Of a stretch of DNA of 64,000 nt, positions 1 through 7,837 are shown piece after piece. Source of the DNA: Nocardioides baculatus (GTDB lineage: Bacteria > Actinomycetota > Actinomycetes > Propionibacteriales > Nocardioidaceae); contig NZ_JAERSG010000001.1 of NCBI RefSeq assembly GCF_016735675.1, positions 248,001 through 312,000 on the forward strand, given 5' to 3'. Below the pieces are notes generated by a model. That model saw nothing but the letters and a program-made list of their open reading frames with translations, had not been told where the DNA came from and did not search any database. The position numbers were made by a program, and so were the translations under genes. The stretch's first letter is position 1, and every line of letters starts with the position of its first letter.

Positions 1-507
1 GGTCTCGAATCCCAGGTCTGCGTTGGTCACTGCACCGGCCTGCCAGGCGCCGAGCGCGGCGACGAGGCCGTCGATCCGGTCGTGGAACGCGTGCGCGGTC
101 GAGGCGTAGAGGTCGATGTTGAGCACGGCCCGCCCCTCCTCGACCACCGGGAGGCAGACGGTGCTGGCGATGCCGGCGAAGGCGCGCTCGCGGGCCATCT
201 CGGCCCAGCCGCGCTCGTCGAGGGCGAAGTCCGCGTCGGGCCGGGGGGCGGTGTCACCGGCCGGGTCGACCGGCCGCTCGGCACCCGCATCGGTGTCGAC
301 GAGGGTGAAGGTGAGGTCGTCGTCGAGGAGCGTCACGCTCAGCGCGACGCACTCCGGAACGGTGCGCACGGCCCAGCCCTCGATCACGCGCAGCAGGCCC
401 TCCACGTCGTCGACGGAGGGCGTGACGTACTCGTCCAGGGCTTCCCTGCTCTGCGGCAGCAGCTCCACGCGCGTTGCCCCTCGATCCTCGATGGGTCCAG
501 AACCCAC
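1..507 (-). CDS. GAF-domain protein, N-terminal part (runs off left edge)
   Basis: Only the first 169 codons are inside the window; the reading frame is still open at base 1. The GTG start at 507 is chosen because an AGGGGAGG ribosome site sits 5-6 bases upstream. The N-terminus (VGSGPIEDRGATRVEL) leads into a GAF-like fold with typical pieces: AVRTVPECVALSVTLLDDD, then an acidic loop, then FAGIASTVCLPVVEEGRAV and LNIDLYAS. GAF proteins of this size in actinobacteria usually carry a C-terminal ANTAR RNA-binding domain, as does the protein at 7038-7724, but that end is not visible here. Role (signal-dependent regulator) is inferred. Confidence 0.8.
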   Translation of the reverse strand, partial: MGSGPIEDRGATRVELLPQSREALDEYVTPSVDDVEGLLRVIEGWAVRTVPECVALSVTLLDDDLTFTLVDTDAGAERPVDPAGDTAPRPDADFALDERGWAEMARERAFAGIASTVCLPVVEEGRAVLNIDLYASTAHAFHDRIDGLVAALGAWQAGAVTNADLGFET

Positions 508-610
508 GATGTTCCTCCCCTCGCACCCCGCCCCACCACACCCGCCCGGGCGTGCGCCCCGCGGGCCCCCGTGAGCGCATGTCGGCGGGGTGTCGGGGTA
601 CGGCGCGAGG

Positions 611-1282
611 ATGAGCTCTGCACTCCTGCGCCCCACCGTCGTCCTCGACCTCGACGGCACCCTGGTCGACTCGGTCTACCAGCACGTGGCCTCGTGGCAG
701 GCCGCCTTCCACGACGTCGGCCTCCACGTCGGCGCCGTACGCATCCACGAGTCCATCGGCATGGGCGGCGACCGGCTGGTCGCCGAGGTCGCCGGTGAGT
801 CCGCCGAGAGCGCCGTGGGCGACGAGGTCCGGCGGCTGCACGACACCTACTTCCGTGCGGGGCTACGGACCATCTGTCCCCTCGACGGGGCGTCCGAGCT
901 GGTCGACGCGCTGGTCGAGCGCGGGCACCGCGTGGTGCTCGCCAGCTCGTCGGAGGCGGGCCTGGTCGACGAGCTCCTCGACATCGCCGGGGTCGGACAC
1001 CGCCTGCACGCCGTCGTCACCGGGTCCGACGAGGCCGCGAGCAAGCCCGCGCCCGACCTGGTCGAGCTCGCGGTGCAGCGGGCCGGCGGCGGACCGGCCG
1101 TGGTGGTCGGGGACGCGACGTGGGACGTCGAGTCCGCGGCCGCCGCGGGGGTGGCTTCGATCGGGCTGCGGAGCGGCGGGGTCAGCGCCGAGCGGCTGCT
1201 GGCAGCCGGCGCCGTCGCGGTCCACGAGGGTCCGCGGGACCTGCTCGACCACCTCGACGAGAGTCTGCTCGCGGCGCGCTGA
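611..1282 (+). CDS. HAD-IA family phosphatase
   Basis: 223-residue haloacid-dehalogenase hydrolase of the phosphoglycolate-phosphatase/beta-phosphoglucomutase type. Motif I is VLDLDGTLVDS, with the nucleophile Asp13 and Asp15. Motif II is VVLASSSE, motif III the Lys of SKPAPD, and motif IV VVVGDATWDVE. A helical cap lies between motifs I and II. The start at 611 was preferred over an upstream in-frame start at 590 because the conserved core begins almost at once after MSSALLRP and a GAGG lies just before it. The specific substrate cannot be read from sequence. The gene converges on the FMN reductase, with 3 bp between the stop codons. Confidence 0.88.
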   Translation: MSSALLRPTVVLDLDGTLVDSVYQHVASWQAAFHDVGLHVGAVRIHESIGMGGDRLVAEVAGESAESAVGDEVRRLHDTYFRAGLRTICPLDGASELVDALVERGHRVVLASSSEAGLVDELLDIAGVGHRLHAVVTGSDEAASKPAPDLVELAVQRAGGGPAVVVGDATWDVESAAAAGVASIGLRSGGVSAERLLAAGAVAVHEGPRDLLDHLDESLLAAR

Positions 1283-1285
1283 TCC

Positions 1286-1894
1286 TCACTCCGCGGGGTA
1301 CGCGGACTGCTTCAGCAGCCGCGCCAGGTGCGTCGCGTTGCGGGCGAGGACCTCGGTCGTGCCTGCCGTCTTCTCGGGCGTCCGGTCGAGGTCCTGGTAG
1401 TCGACGGCCTGCATCGCCTCGCCGACCCAGTAGGTCACGGCCTGCGCCGGAAGGGTGAACCCGACGTCGTTGAGACCCTGGAAGATCTCGGCGCTCGTGT
1501 GGTGGGCACCGTCCTCGTTGCCGACGACACCCACCGCCGCGACCTTGCCGAAGGTGAGCGGCCGACCCTCGTCGTCCGTCTCGGAGATCTCCGCGTCGAG
1601 ACGCTCGAGCACGACCTTCGCGACGGAGGCGGGCTGGCCCATCCAGATCGGGGTCACGAGCACGAGGATGTCGGCGTCCAGCATCTTCCTCCGCAGCATC
1701 GGCCACCCGTCGCCGTCGCCCTCGTCGGTGCTGACGCCGAACCGGACGTCGTGGTCGACCACGCGCTCGATCGTGCCGGCGACGCCGAGGTCGCGGAACG
1801 CGTCGAGCACCTGCGAGCCGAGGAGATCGGAGCTCGACTCGGCGGGCGAGCGCTTCAGGGTGCAGCTCAGGACGAGGCAGGAGAGATCAGTCAT
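1286..1894 (-). CDS. NAD(P)H-dependent FMN reductase / flavodoxin-like protein
   Basis: 202 residues with a flavodoxin-like fold. The N-terminal beta strand and phosphate loop are LVLSCTLKRSPAESSSD. The second flavin-contact region is LVLVTPIWMGQPASVAKVV, characteristic of the NADPH-dependent FMN reductase / WrbA-like group. The C-terminal half has HHTSAEIFQGLNDVGFTLPAQAVTYWVG. It probably binds FMN and reduces quinones or flavins in the cytosol. The ATG at 1894 (MTDLSCL) is chosen because the sequence before it has no family similarity. No operon partner is evident. Confidence 0.8.
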   Translation of the reverse strand: MTDLSCLVLSCTLKRSPAESSSDLLGSQVLDAFRDLGVAGTIERVVDHDVRFGVSTDEGDGDGWPMLRRKMLDADILVLVTPIWMGQPASVAKVVLERLDAEISETDDEGRPLTFGKVAAVGVVGNEDGAHHTSAEIFQGLNDVGFTLPAQAVTYWVGEAMQAVDYQDLDRTPEKTAGTTEVLARNATHLARLLKQSAYPAE

Positions 1895-1949
1895 GACCGC
1901 CCGTACCCGAGGTCGCCCCCTGCATGCGACGAGGCCCATGAGATGAAGC

Positions 1950-2004
1950 GAGGTCCGTCGGGGTCCTCCGCACGGCGTACGGCGTGAGTCCCCCGACGGA
2001 CCTC
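1950..2004. terminator. 14-bp inverted repeat between divergent and upstream genes
   Basis: A perfect 14-bp inverted repeat (GAGGTCCGTCGGGG at 1950-1963, its complement at 1991-2004) is separated by 27 bases. It lies downstream of the rhomboid gene (minus strand, ends 2077) and upstream of the FMN reductase, so it most likely terminates rhomboid transcription. The long loop and absence of a T-run make this a moderate call. Confidence 0.5.
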
Positions 2005-2076
2005 GACAACTGGGGCTGGGATCGCGGCGGGCGACCCCAGCGCGAGTCAGGTACCCCGGTAGTCGAGCCTCATGCG

Positions 2077-2688
2077 TCAGGAGGAGAAGTCGTCGTCACG
2101 ACGTCGCCGGGTCAGCACCCGGGCCGCGACGACGCCGCCGATCGCGCCGAAGAGGTGCCCCTGCCACGAGACGCCGGGCTGACCGGGCAGCACCCCGAGC
2201 AGGGCGCCGCTGTAGAGCAGGAACACCGCGACGCCGATGAGGATCTCGGTGGAGCTCCGGTTGAGGAAGCCGCGCACGACGAGGTAGACGATCCAGCCGA
2301 AGATCAGCACGGACGCGCCCGCGTGGTTGCTGTCGGGCTGCGCGAAGACCCAGACGCCGAGCCCGCCGACGACCCAGATGATCGCCGTGGCGAGCAGGCC
2401 GCGCGCGATGCCGGTCGCGAGGGTCAGGAAGCCGAGGACGGCGACCGGGACCGTGTTGCTGACCAGGTGTCCGAAGCCGAAGTGGAGCAGCGGAGCCACG
2501 ACGACGCCGACCAGCCCGTCCTCGCTGCGGGGCTGGACGCCGTACGGGTCGAGGGCGTGGCCCGTCGCGGTGTCGACGATCTCGAGCGCCCAGAGCACGA
2601 CGACGAACGCGCCGGTGATCAGCGCTGCTTGCTGCCAGCTGTCGCGGCGCTGCGTGAGCTGTCCCTGCCGCGTCTGCATGCCCTCCAT
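2077..2688 (-). CDS. rhomboid-family intramembrane serine protease
   Basis: About 203 residues with five to six hydrophobic segments. Rhomboid features are visible: HFGFGHLVSNTVPV in the helix-2 region, the catalytic-serine loop GASVLIFGW, and the catalytic histidine in SWQGHLFGAIGG near the C-terminus. The serine motif is GASV instead of the usual GxSG, a modest deviation. The likely role is cleavage of transmembrane proteins within the membrane; the substrate is unknown. The start is uncertain: ATG 2688 is used, but ATG 2679 and TTG 2706 are also in frame, and none has a convincing ribosome site. The tail RRRRDDDFSS is cytoplasmic-looking. Confidence 0.82.
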   Translation of the reverse strand: MEGMQTRQGQLTQRRDSWQQAALITGAFVVVLWALEIVDTATGHALDPYGVQPRSEDGLVGVVVAPLLHFGFGHLVSNTVPVAVLGFLTLATGIARGLLATAIIWVVGGLGVWVFAQPDSNHAGASVLIFGWIVYLVVRGFLNRSSTEILIGVAVFLLYSGALLGVLPGQPGVSWQGHLFGAIGGVVAARVLTRRRRDDDFSS

Positions 2689-2719
2689 GGTGACAAGGGC
2701 TGACAAGGGAGACCCCCCA

Positions 2720-3199
2720 TCAGGAGCGCGCGGCCACCTCCGGCGGGAAGCCGCCGGTCGACACCGTGCCCCACCGGGTGGGCGTGATCCGCAGCAGCGA
2801 CTTGCCCTGCTCGACCATCGCCGTGCGGTACTCGTCCCAGTCGGAGTGCTCGCCGGCGATGTTGCGGAAGTACTCCACGAACCCGTCGAGGGCCTCCTCG
2901 CCGTCGGTGGCGTCGAGCACCTCGCAGGTCCCGTCCACCTGCACCCACGCGTCGTCCCACTCGTCCGACAGCACGACGACCGAGACCTCCGGGCGCTTGC
3001 GGGCGTTGCGGGTCTTCGCCCGCTGGGGATAGGTCGCGACGACGATCCGGCCGCTGTCGTCGACGCCGCCGGCGACGGGCGAGGCCTGGGGCGAGCCGTC
3101 GGCGCGGCGCGTCATCAGGATCATCCGGTGGCGCGGCCGGACGAAGTCCAGCAGCTGCTCGAGGTCCACGTCGGTGTTGGTCGCGATGGAGGGAGCCAT
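2720..3199 (-). CDS. PPOX-class F420-dependent oxidoreductase
   Basis: 159 residues with the split beta-barrel flavin/F420-binding fold of the pyridoxamine-phosphate-oxidase-like superfamily. Recognisable segments are MILMTRRADGSPQASPVAGG, IVVATYPQRAKTRNARKRPEVSVVVL, and WVQVDGTCEVLDA. The C-terminal RITPTRWGTVSTGGFPPE is common in actinobacterial members. These enzymes act on F420H2 or flavin; the physiological substrate is unknown. The ATG at 3199 follows TAGCCT by six bases and has no Shine-Dalgarno site, so it is probably translated from a leaderless mRNA. Confidence 0.85.
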   Translation of the reverse strand: MAPSIATNTDVDLEQLLDFVRPRHRMILMTRRADGSPQASPVAGGVDDSGRIVVATYPQRAKTRNARKRPEVSVVVLSDEWDDAWVQVDGTCEVLDATDGEEALDGFVEYFRNIAGEHSDWDEYRTAMVEQGKSLLRITPTRWGTVSTGGFPPEVAARS

Positions 3200-3205
3200 C
3201 CCGCG

Positions 3206-3211
3206 AGGCTA
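3206..3211 (-). promoter_or_regulatory. -10 hexamer of leaderless PPOX gene
   Basis: TAGCCT on the minus strand ends six bases before the ATG at 3199, the spacing expected if transcription begins at the start codon. Confidence 0.5.
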
Positions 3212-3256
3212 GCGCGGGCACCCCTCTGGGCGATCTGTGCCGCGGAGCGGCGTGCC

Positions 3257-3262
3257 TACTGT
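3257..3262 (+). promoter_or_regulatory. -10 hexamer of leaderless SRPBCC gene
   Basis: TACTGT ends seven bases before the ATG at 3270; no ribosome-binding sequence lies between. Confidence 0.5.
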
Positions 3263-3269
3263 CGACGGC

Positions 3270-3713
3270 ATGACCACTGTGAACCGCACGTTCGACGTCC
3301 ACCCCCAGCCCTCCGTGGTGATCGACTACCTCAAGGACTTCAGCAACGCCGAGGAGTGGGACCCGGGCACGGAGTCCTGCACCCGCACGGACGGGAGCGG
3401 TCCCGTCCAGGTCGGGTCGACCTGGCACAACGTCTCCAAGATCGCCGGCGTCAGCACCGAGCTCGACTACACCCTCGAGAGCCTGACGGCCGACACGATC
3501 GTGCTGGTCGGCCGCAACGACAGCGCCACCTCCACCGACACGATCACCGTCGTGCCGAGCCCGGACGGTGCCGGCAGCCGGGTGACCTACGAGGCGAACA
3601 TCGAGATGAAGGGCGCCGCCAAGCTGGCCGACCCGATCATGAAGATCGTCTTCGAGAAGATCGGCAGCGACACCGAGGACGACATGACGACGGTGCTCAA
3701 CCGCCTGGCCTGA
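3270..3713 (+). CDS. SRPBCC-family (START/Bet v1-like) protein
   Basis: 147 residues that match the polyketide-cyclase/dehydrase-like SRPBCC pattern. An N-terminal strand TVNRTFDVHPQPSVVIDYL is followed by FSNAEEWDPGTESCTR, then curved-sheet strands and a long C-terminal helix (LADPIMKIVFEKIGSDTEDDMTTVL). Such proteins hold a hydrophobic ligand in a deep cavity; no catalytic function can be assigned. The start at 3270 is supported by a -10-like TACTGT seven bases upstream. The 3' end overlaps the convergent kinase/aminotransferase gene by 17 bp. Confidence 0.85.
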   Translation: MTTVNRTFDVHPQPSVVIDYLKDFSNAEEWDPGTESCTRTDGSGPVQVGSTWHNVSKIAGVSTELDYTLESLTADTIVLVGRNDSATSTDTITVVPSPDGAGSRVTYEANIEMKGAAKLADPIMKIVFEKIGSDTEDDMTTVLNRLA

Positions 3714-5967
3714 CGTCCTCCAGCGCGCGGGCGAGGGCGTCGACGAAGTGGTCGACGTGCGCCCGGCCCCAGACGAGCGGTGGGCGCACCTTCAGGACGT
3801 TGCCGCCGGGTCCGGTCAGGCCGGCGAGCGCGCCGCGGCCGACGAGCGCCTGGAGCAGCCGCCGGGCCGTCGGCCGGTCGACGACGTCGACGCCGGCGAC
3901 CAGACCGAGGGCGCGGACGTCGCCGAGCAGGTCGGAGCCGGCGGCGAGGTCGGTGAGCGCGGCCTCGAGGTGGGCGCCGGTGTCGAGGGCCTTCTCGGGC
4001 AGGCGTCGGTCCTCGAGGACGTCCAGCACGGCGTTGCCCGCGGCGGCCGCGGCAGGGGTCGCGGCGAACGTCGAGAAGTACTCCCAGCGCTCGGCGAACC
4101 GGTCGACGACCTCGCGGCGCGTGACGACCGCCCCGATCGGGTAGCCCGCCCCCATTGGCTTGCCGAGGGTGACGAGGTCGGGCACCACGCCGGAGGTGGC
4201 GAAGCGCCACATCGCCGGCCCCGTGCGGCCGTAGCCGATCTGCACCTCGTCGGCGAGCCAGAGCGCGCCCTCGGCGTGGGCGCCGTCGCGCAGCCCCCGG
4301 ACGTACGACGGCGGCGCGTCGTGCACGCCCTCACTGGTGAACCCCGAGTCCGCGAGCAGCAGGGCCGGCCGGTGTCCCCGTGCCGCGACGTCCTGCGCGA
4401 CCGCACGCACCATCGCGGCGGTGGCGTCCGCTGAGAGGTCGCCGTCGGCGTACGGCGCACGGAAGGTGCCGACCGCGTCGGGTCGGTGCCCCGGCGGCCA
4501 CTCGTTGGAGCTCAGGTCGGCCATCCACCGGGTGGTGCCGTGGTAGCCGTGCTCGACGATGAGCGCGCCGGTGCCGCCGGTCCACTCGGTCGCCAGCCGC
4601 CAGGCGAGCTCGTTGGCCTCGGTGCCGGACGTCGTGAAGAGCACCGTGTCCAGCTCGTCGGGCATGGTCGCGGCGATGCGCTCGGCGAGCTCGACGACCT
4701 CGGGGTGCAGGTAGCGCGAGTGGGTGTTGAGCCGGCCGAGCTGGCGACCGACCCTCAGTGCGACCGTCGGGTCGGCGTGCCCGACCACGGCGACGTTGTT
4801 GTAGGCGTCGAGGTAGCGCCGTCCGTCAGCGGCCGTGAGCCAGGCGCCCTCGCCACTGACGATCTGCAGGGGCTGGTCGTAGAAGAGCGGCGCGACCGTG
4901 CCGCCCATCGCGGTGGCCCGGCGGGTCGCGACGTCGTCGCCCGCCTCGACCACGCGGGTCCCGGCGAGCCGGTGCAGCCGCTGCGCCAGCTCGCTCGGGG
5001 ACAGCTGCGCCAGCTCGGTCGTCGTACGCGTGTTGGCGTCGTCGTACTGGAGGATGTACGCCGTGTTGTCGGGGTGGGCGGCCGCGCGACCGCGGGAGAT
5101 GATCGTGCCGAGCACGAGCCGCGACAGCACCAGCTCGCCGAGCACCTCGACCTCGTCGGGCGAGAGCGGGCGGATGCGTTGGTAGCCGCGCAGCGCGGCA
5201 CCGGCGAGCTCCCACGGCGAGGCGGCCTGGGTGTCGCTGGTGTTGCGCAGCACCGAGGTGAGCGCGACCGCGAGGTCGGCGACGTCGGCGGTGAAGCACA
5301 TGTCGCCGAAGTCGATGACTCCGGTGATCGTGCCGTCGGTCGCGAGCAGGTTGGTGAGCGTGACGTCGGCGTGGTGGACCTGGCTGGGCAGCGCGGCCAG
5401 GCGCGGCAGCACCGCGGCCACGCGCTCGACGACGGGGTGCAGGGGGTCGTCGGCCGTGAGGCCCCACCGCGCCGCGACCCGCGGGAGGGCGCGTACGTCC
5501 CAGTCGAGCTCCCGGCTGCCCGCGGCCGGGTGGAAGAAGCCCCGCAGCGCCTGCGCCGTACGAGCGGTGGCCGCGCCGACCTGCTCGGCGACGTCCTCGG
5601 TGATGAGCTGTCCCTCGAGCTGGTCGCCCGGCACCGTCGTGATCAGCCGCGCGAGGCAGGCGCGACCGTCGTCGTCGGTGATCGTGACGATGTCGTCGTT
5701 TCCGGCCGGCACCGTCCGCGGGACCGGGAGGTCGGGGTCGGTCGTCGCGACGTGCCGCATCGCTGCGACCTCCATCTCGAGCAGCGCCCGCGACTCCGCC
5801 GGGTTGGCGACCTTGAGGACGTGCGACGAGCCGACGAGGACGTTGACGTCGCGCTCGCTCGCGAGTGGGGTCACCTCGGCGTCCACGCCCCAGTGCTCGG
5901 CGACCAGCCGACGGACACCGTCGATCGTGAGCCGGGGTGCGGGCTCGTCGAGCACGTCGTGCGCCAT
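3697..5967 (-). CDS. fused aminoglycoside-phosphotransferase-like kinase / class-III aminotransferase (phospho-lyase type)
   Basis: 756-residue two-domain protein. Residues 1 to about 330 form an APH-type kinase: HADVTLTN (His199, Asp201, Asn206) is the catalytic loop and DFGD (219-222) the metal site. From about residue 345 follows a class-III PLP aminotransferase fold. This part has the glycine-rich TTSGTEANELAWRLA, LLADSGFTSEGV, the acidic WLADEVQIGYGRTG, and the PLP lysine in VTLGKPMGAGYP. In animals the same two activities occur as hydroxylysine kinase and 5-phosphohydroxylysine phospho-lyase (AGXT2L family), so a kinase-then-eliminate reaction on an amino alcohol is inferred. The ATG at 5967 is preceded by TACCCT at six bases. 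It is divergent from an aldolase-like PLP enzyme 38 bp away. Confidence 0.85.
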   Translation of the reverse strand: MAHDVLDEPAPRLTIDGVRRLVAEHWGVDAEVTPLASERDVNVLVGSSHVLKVANPAESRALLEMEVAAMRHVATTDPDLPVPRTVPAGNDDIVTITDDDGRACLARLITTVPGDQLEGQLITEDVAEQVGAATARTAQALRGFFHPAAGSRELDWDVRALPRVAARWGLTADDPLHPVVERVAAVLPRLAALPSQVHHADVTLTNLLATDGTITGVIDFGDMCFTADVADLAVALTSVLRNTSDTQAASPWELAGAALRGYQRIRPLSPDEVEVLGELVLSRLVLGTIISRGRAAAHPDNTAYILQYDDANTRTTTELAQLSPSELAQRLHRLAGTRVVEAGDDVATRRATAMGGTVAPLFYDQPLQIVSGEGAWLTAADGRRYLDAYNNVAVVGHADPTVALRVGRQLGRLNTHSRYLHPEVVELAERIAATMPDELDTVLFTTSGTEANELAWRLATEWTGGTGALIVEHGYHGTTRWMADLSSNEWPPGHRPDAVGTFRAPYADGDLSADATAAMVRAVAQDVAARGHRPALLLADSGFTSEGVHDAPPSYVRGLRDGAHAEGALWLADEVQIGYGRTGPAMWRFATSGVVPDLVTLGKPMGAGYPIGAVVTRREVVDRFAERWEYFSTFAATPAAAAAGNAVLDVLEDRRLPEKALDTGAHLEAALTDLAAGSDLLGDVRALGLVAGVDVVDRPTARRLLQALVGRGALAGLTGPGGNVLKVRPPLVWGRAHVDHFVDALARALEDVRPGG

Positions 5968-5973
5968 GCGCGA

Positions 5974-5979
5974 AGGGTA
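5974..5979 (-). promoter_or_regulatory. -10 hexamer of leaderless fusion gene
   Basis: TACCCT on the minus strand ends six bases before ATG 5967. The divergent gene starts only 38 bp away, so both promoters must share this short spacer. Confidence 0.45.
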
Positions 5980-6005
5980 GGGGGTCGGTGCGGGAGCATG
6001 TCGAG

Positions 6006-7034
6006 GTGAGCAGACCCACACCCCACGTGCACGTCGACCGCGAGGTCCTCGAGCGCAACATCGACGCCATGCAGCAGGCGGCGAGCGCCGTCGGCCTCGC
6101 CCTGCGTCCGCACGCCAAGACCCACAAGTCGCTCGAGGTTGCGCGGCTCCAGCTCGCCGCGGGCGCGGTCGGGCTGACCGTCGCGACGGTCGCCGAGGCC
6201 GAGGTCTTCGCCGGGGCCTGCGAAGACCTCTTCGTCGCCTACCCGCTGTGGGTCGACGACGAGCGGGCCACCCGCCTCCGGAGGGTGCTGTCGCGGGCGT
6301 CGGTCGTGGTGGGCGTCGACTCCGTCGAGTCCGTCCGGCAGCTCGCACCCCTGGCCTCGTCGGGGCTCCGTGTGCGGGTCGAGGTCGACAGCGGCCACCA
6401 CCGCAGCGGCGTGCCCGCCTCTGACGCCGCCACCGTCGCGACCGCCGCTGCCGAGTCCGGCCTGGCCGTCGACGGCGTCTTCACGTTCCCCGGCCACGCC
6501 TACTCCCCCGACGGCCGCGCGGCCGCCGCCGTGGACGAGCAGCGCGAGCTGGCCGTCGCCCGGGACGCGCTCGTCGGAGTCGGGGTCGCGTGCCCGGTCC
6601 TCAGCGGCGGGTCGACGCCGTCGGTCGAGTTCTCCCGGGGCGAGGTGCTGACCGAGGTGCGACCGGGTGTGTACGTCTTCGGCGACGCGCAGCAGTGGGA
6701 GCTCGGCGTCGCGACACCCGAGCAGGTGGCCCTCACCGTCGTCGCGACCGTCGTCGGCCGCTACCCCGACCGGGTGGTCCTCGATGCCGGCAGCAAGGTG
6801 CTCGGCGCGGACCGGGCGTCGTACGCCACCGGGCACGGCCGGTTGCTCGACCACCCGGATGCCCGCATCACCGCGCTGTCCGAGCACCACGCGACCGTCA
6901 CCGGCTTCGACGCACCGCGCGGCACCCGCGTGCGCGTCGTGCCCAACCACGTCTGCACCACGGCCAACCTCGCCGATGCGTACGTCGTCGGCGACGCGAC
7001 GTGGCGGGTCGACGCGCGGGGCGCCAACACCTGA
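6006..7034 (+). CDS. D-threonine aldolase / D-serine dehydratase-like PLP enzyme (alanine racemase fold III)
   Basis: 342 residues. The N-terminal alanine-racemase barrel carries the PLP lysine motif RPHAKTHKS (about residues 35-42) and GLTVATVAEAEVF. The C-terminal domain ends with VPNHVCTTANLADAYVV, whose His and Cys are the metal ligands seen in DSD1-type D-serine dehydratases and D-threonine aldolases. It should act on D-beta-hydroxy amino acids, either cleaving or dehydrating them. GTG 6006 is used; GTG 5988 is an in-frame alternative. The gene is divergent from the kinase/aminotransferase fusion, which suggests shared substrates in amino-alcohol or hydroxy-amino-acid catabolism (inference). 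Confidence 0.82.
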   Translation: MSRPTPHVHVDREVLERNIDAMQQAASAVGLALRPHAKTHKSLEVARLQLAAGAVGLTVATVAEAEVFAGACEDLFVAYPLWVDDERATRLRRVLSRASVVVGVDSVESVRQLAPLASSGLRVRVEVDSGHHRSGVPASDAATVATAAAESGLAVDGVFTFPGHAYSPDGRAAAAVDEQRELAVARDALVGVGVACPVLSGGSTPSVEFSRGEVLTEVRPGVYVFGDAQQWELGVATPEQVALTVVATVVGRYPDRVVLDAGSKVLGADRASYATGHGRLLDHPDARITALSEHHATVTGFDAPRGTRVRVVPNHVCTTANLADAYVVGDATWRVDARGANT

Positions 7035-7037
7035 GGC

Positions 7038-7724
7038 TCAGCCGGCCGAGCGGTCCGGGGCCTCCGGCAACCGGCGCGTCCGCACGAGGTCGGCGGCGAC
7101 CTGCACGAGCTTGGTGTTGGTGTGCGACGAGATCCGCTTGAGGTAGGCCAGGGCCTGGTCGCTGTCGACGTCGAGGCGCTCCATGAGGATGCCCTCGGCC
7201 TGCCCGATGACCGTCCGGCTCTGGAGGGCGGCACCCATCCCCTCGATCTCGCGTCCGGCCGCCAGCGCGACCGCCAGGTGTCCGGCGAGCGCCTGGGCGG
7301 TGGCGAGGTCGTCGGCGTCGAACGCGTGCGGGCCGGTGCCGTAGATGCTGAGCGTGCCGTAGGAGCCGCGGGCGGTAAACACCAGGATCGAGACCACCGT
7401 CGCGAGCTGGTGGTCGGCGTGCACGCGAGCGCCCCACCGCGCGAAGCGCGGGTCGGTCGTCAGGTCGTCGACCACGACGATCTCGTCCTCGCGGCCGGGC
7501 GTGTGGCACGGGCCCTCGTCGAGCTCGTTCTGGAGGTCGTTGATGACGTGCAGCAGCGCACCGGAGGACGCGAGCGTGTGGCACTTGCCGTCCCGGTTGA
7601 TGGTCACGCCCGCGTGCAGGCAGCCGGGGATCAGCTCGACGGCCGCCTCGACGGCGATGCCCAGCCGGTCGCTCTCGCCTCCTGCCGCGCCGAGGGCGCG
7701 GGCAAGCTCGGCGAACTCCATCAT
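7038..7724 (-). CDS. GAF and ANTAR domain transcription antiterminator
   Basis: 228 residues. A GAF domain occupies about residues 10-165 (ELIPGCLHAGVTINRDGK, NELDEGPCHTPGRED, DDLTTDPRFARW). An ANTAR RNA-binding domain follows (SRTVIGQAEGILMERLDVD, then DQALAYLKRISSHTN). ANTAR proteins bind paired hairpins in nascent RNA and prevent termination. The GAF domain senses an unknown signal. ATG 7724 is preferred, with GGGGAG nine bases upstream; GTG 7751 preceded by GGAGGA is an alternative that would add nine residues. It converges on the aldolase-like gene, with 3 bp between them. Confidence 0.88.
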   Translation of the reverse strand: MMEFAELARALGAAGGESDRLGIAVEAAVELIPGCLHAGVTINRDGKCHTLASSGALLHVINDLQNELDEGPCHTPGREDEIVVVDDLTTDPRFARWGARVHADHQLATVVSILVFTARGSYGTLSIYGTGPHAFDADDLATAQALAGHLAVALAAGREIEGMGAALQSRTVIGQAEGILMERLDVDSDQALAYLKRISSHTNTKLVQVAADLVRTRRLPEAPDRSAG

Positions 7725-7837
7725 GGTCGTGCGCTCCCCGGACAACGTCACTCCTCCGCTGGCCCGCCGAGGCGGCGGGCTCCCTCGAGGAGCCATTCTC
7801 ACTGCCGCTGCGCCGGGTGCCAACCGGGGTCGCCCTT

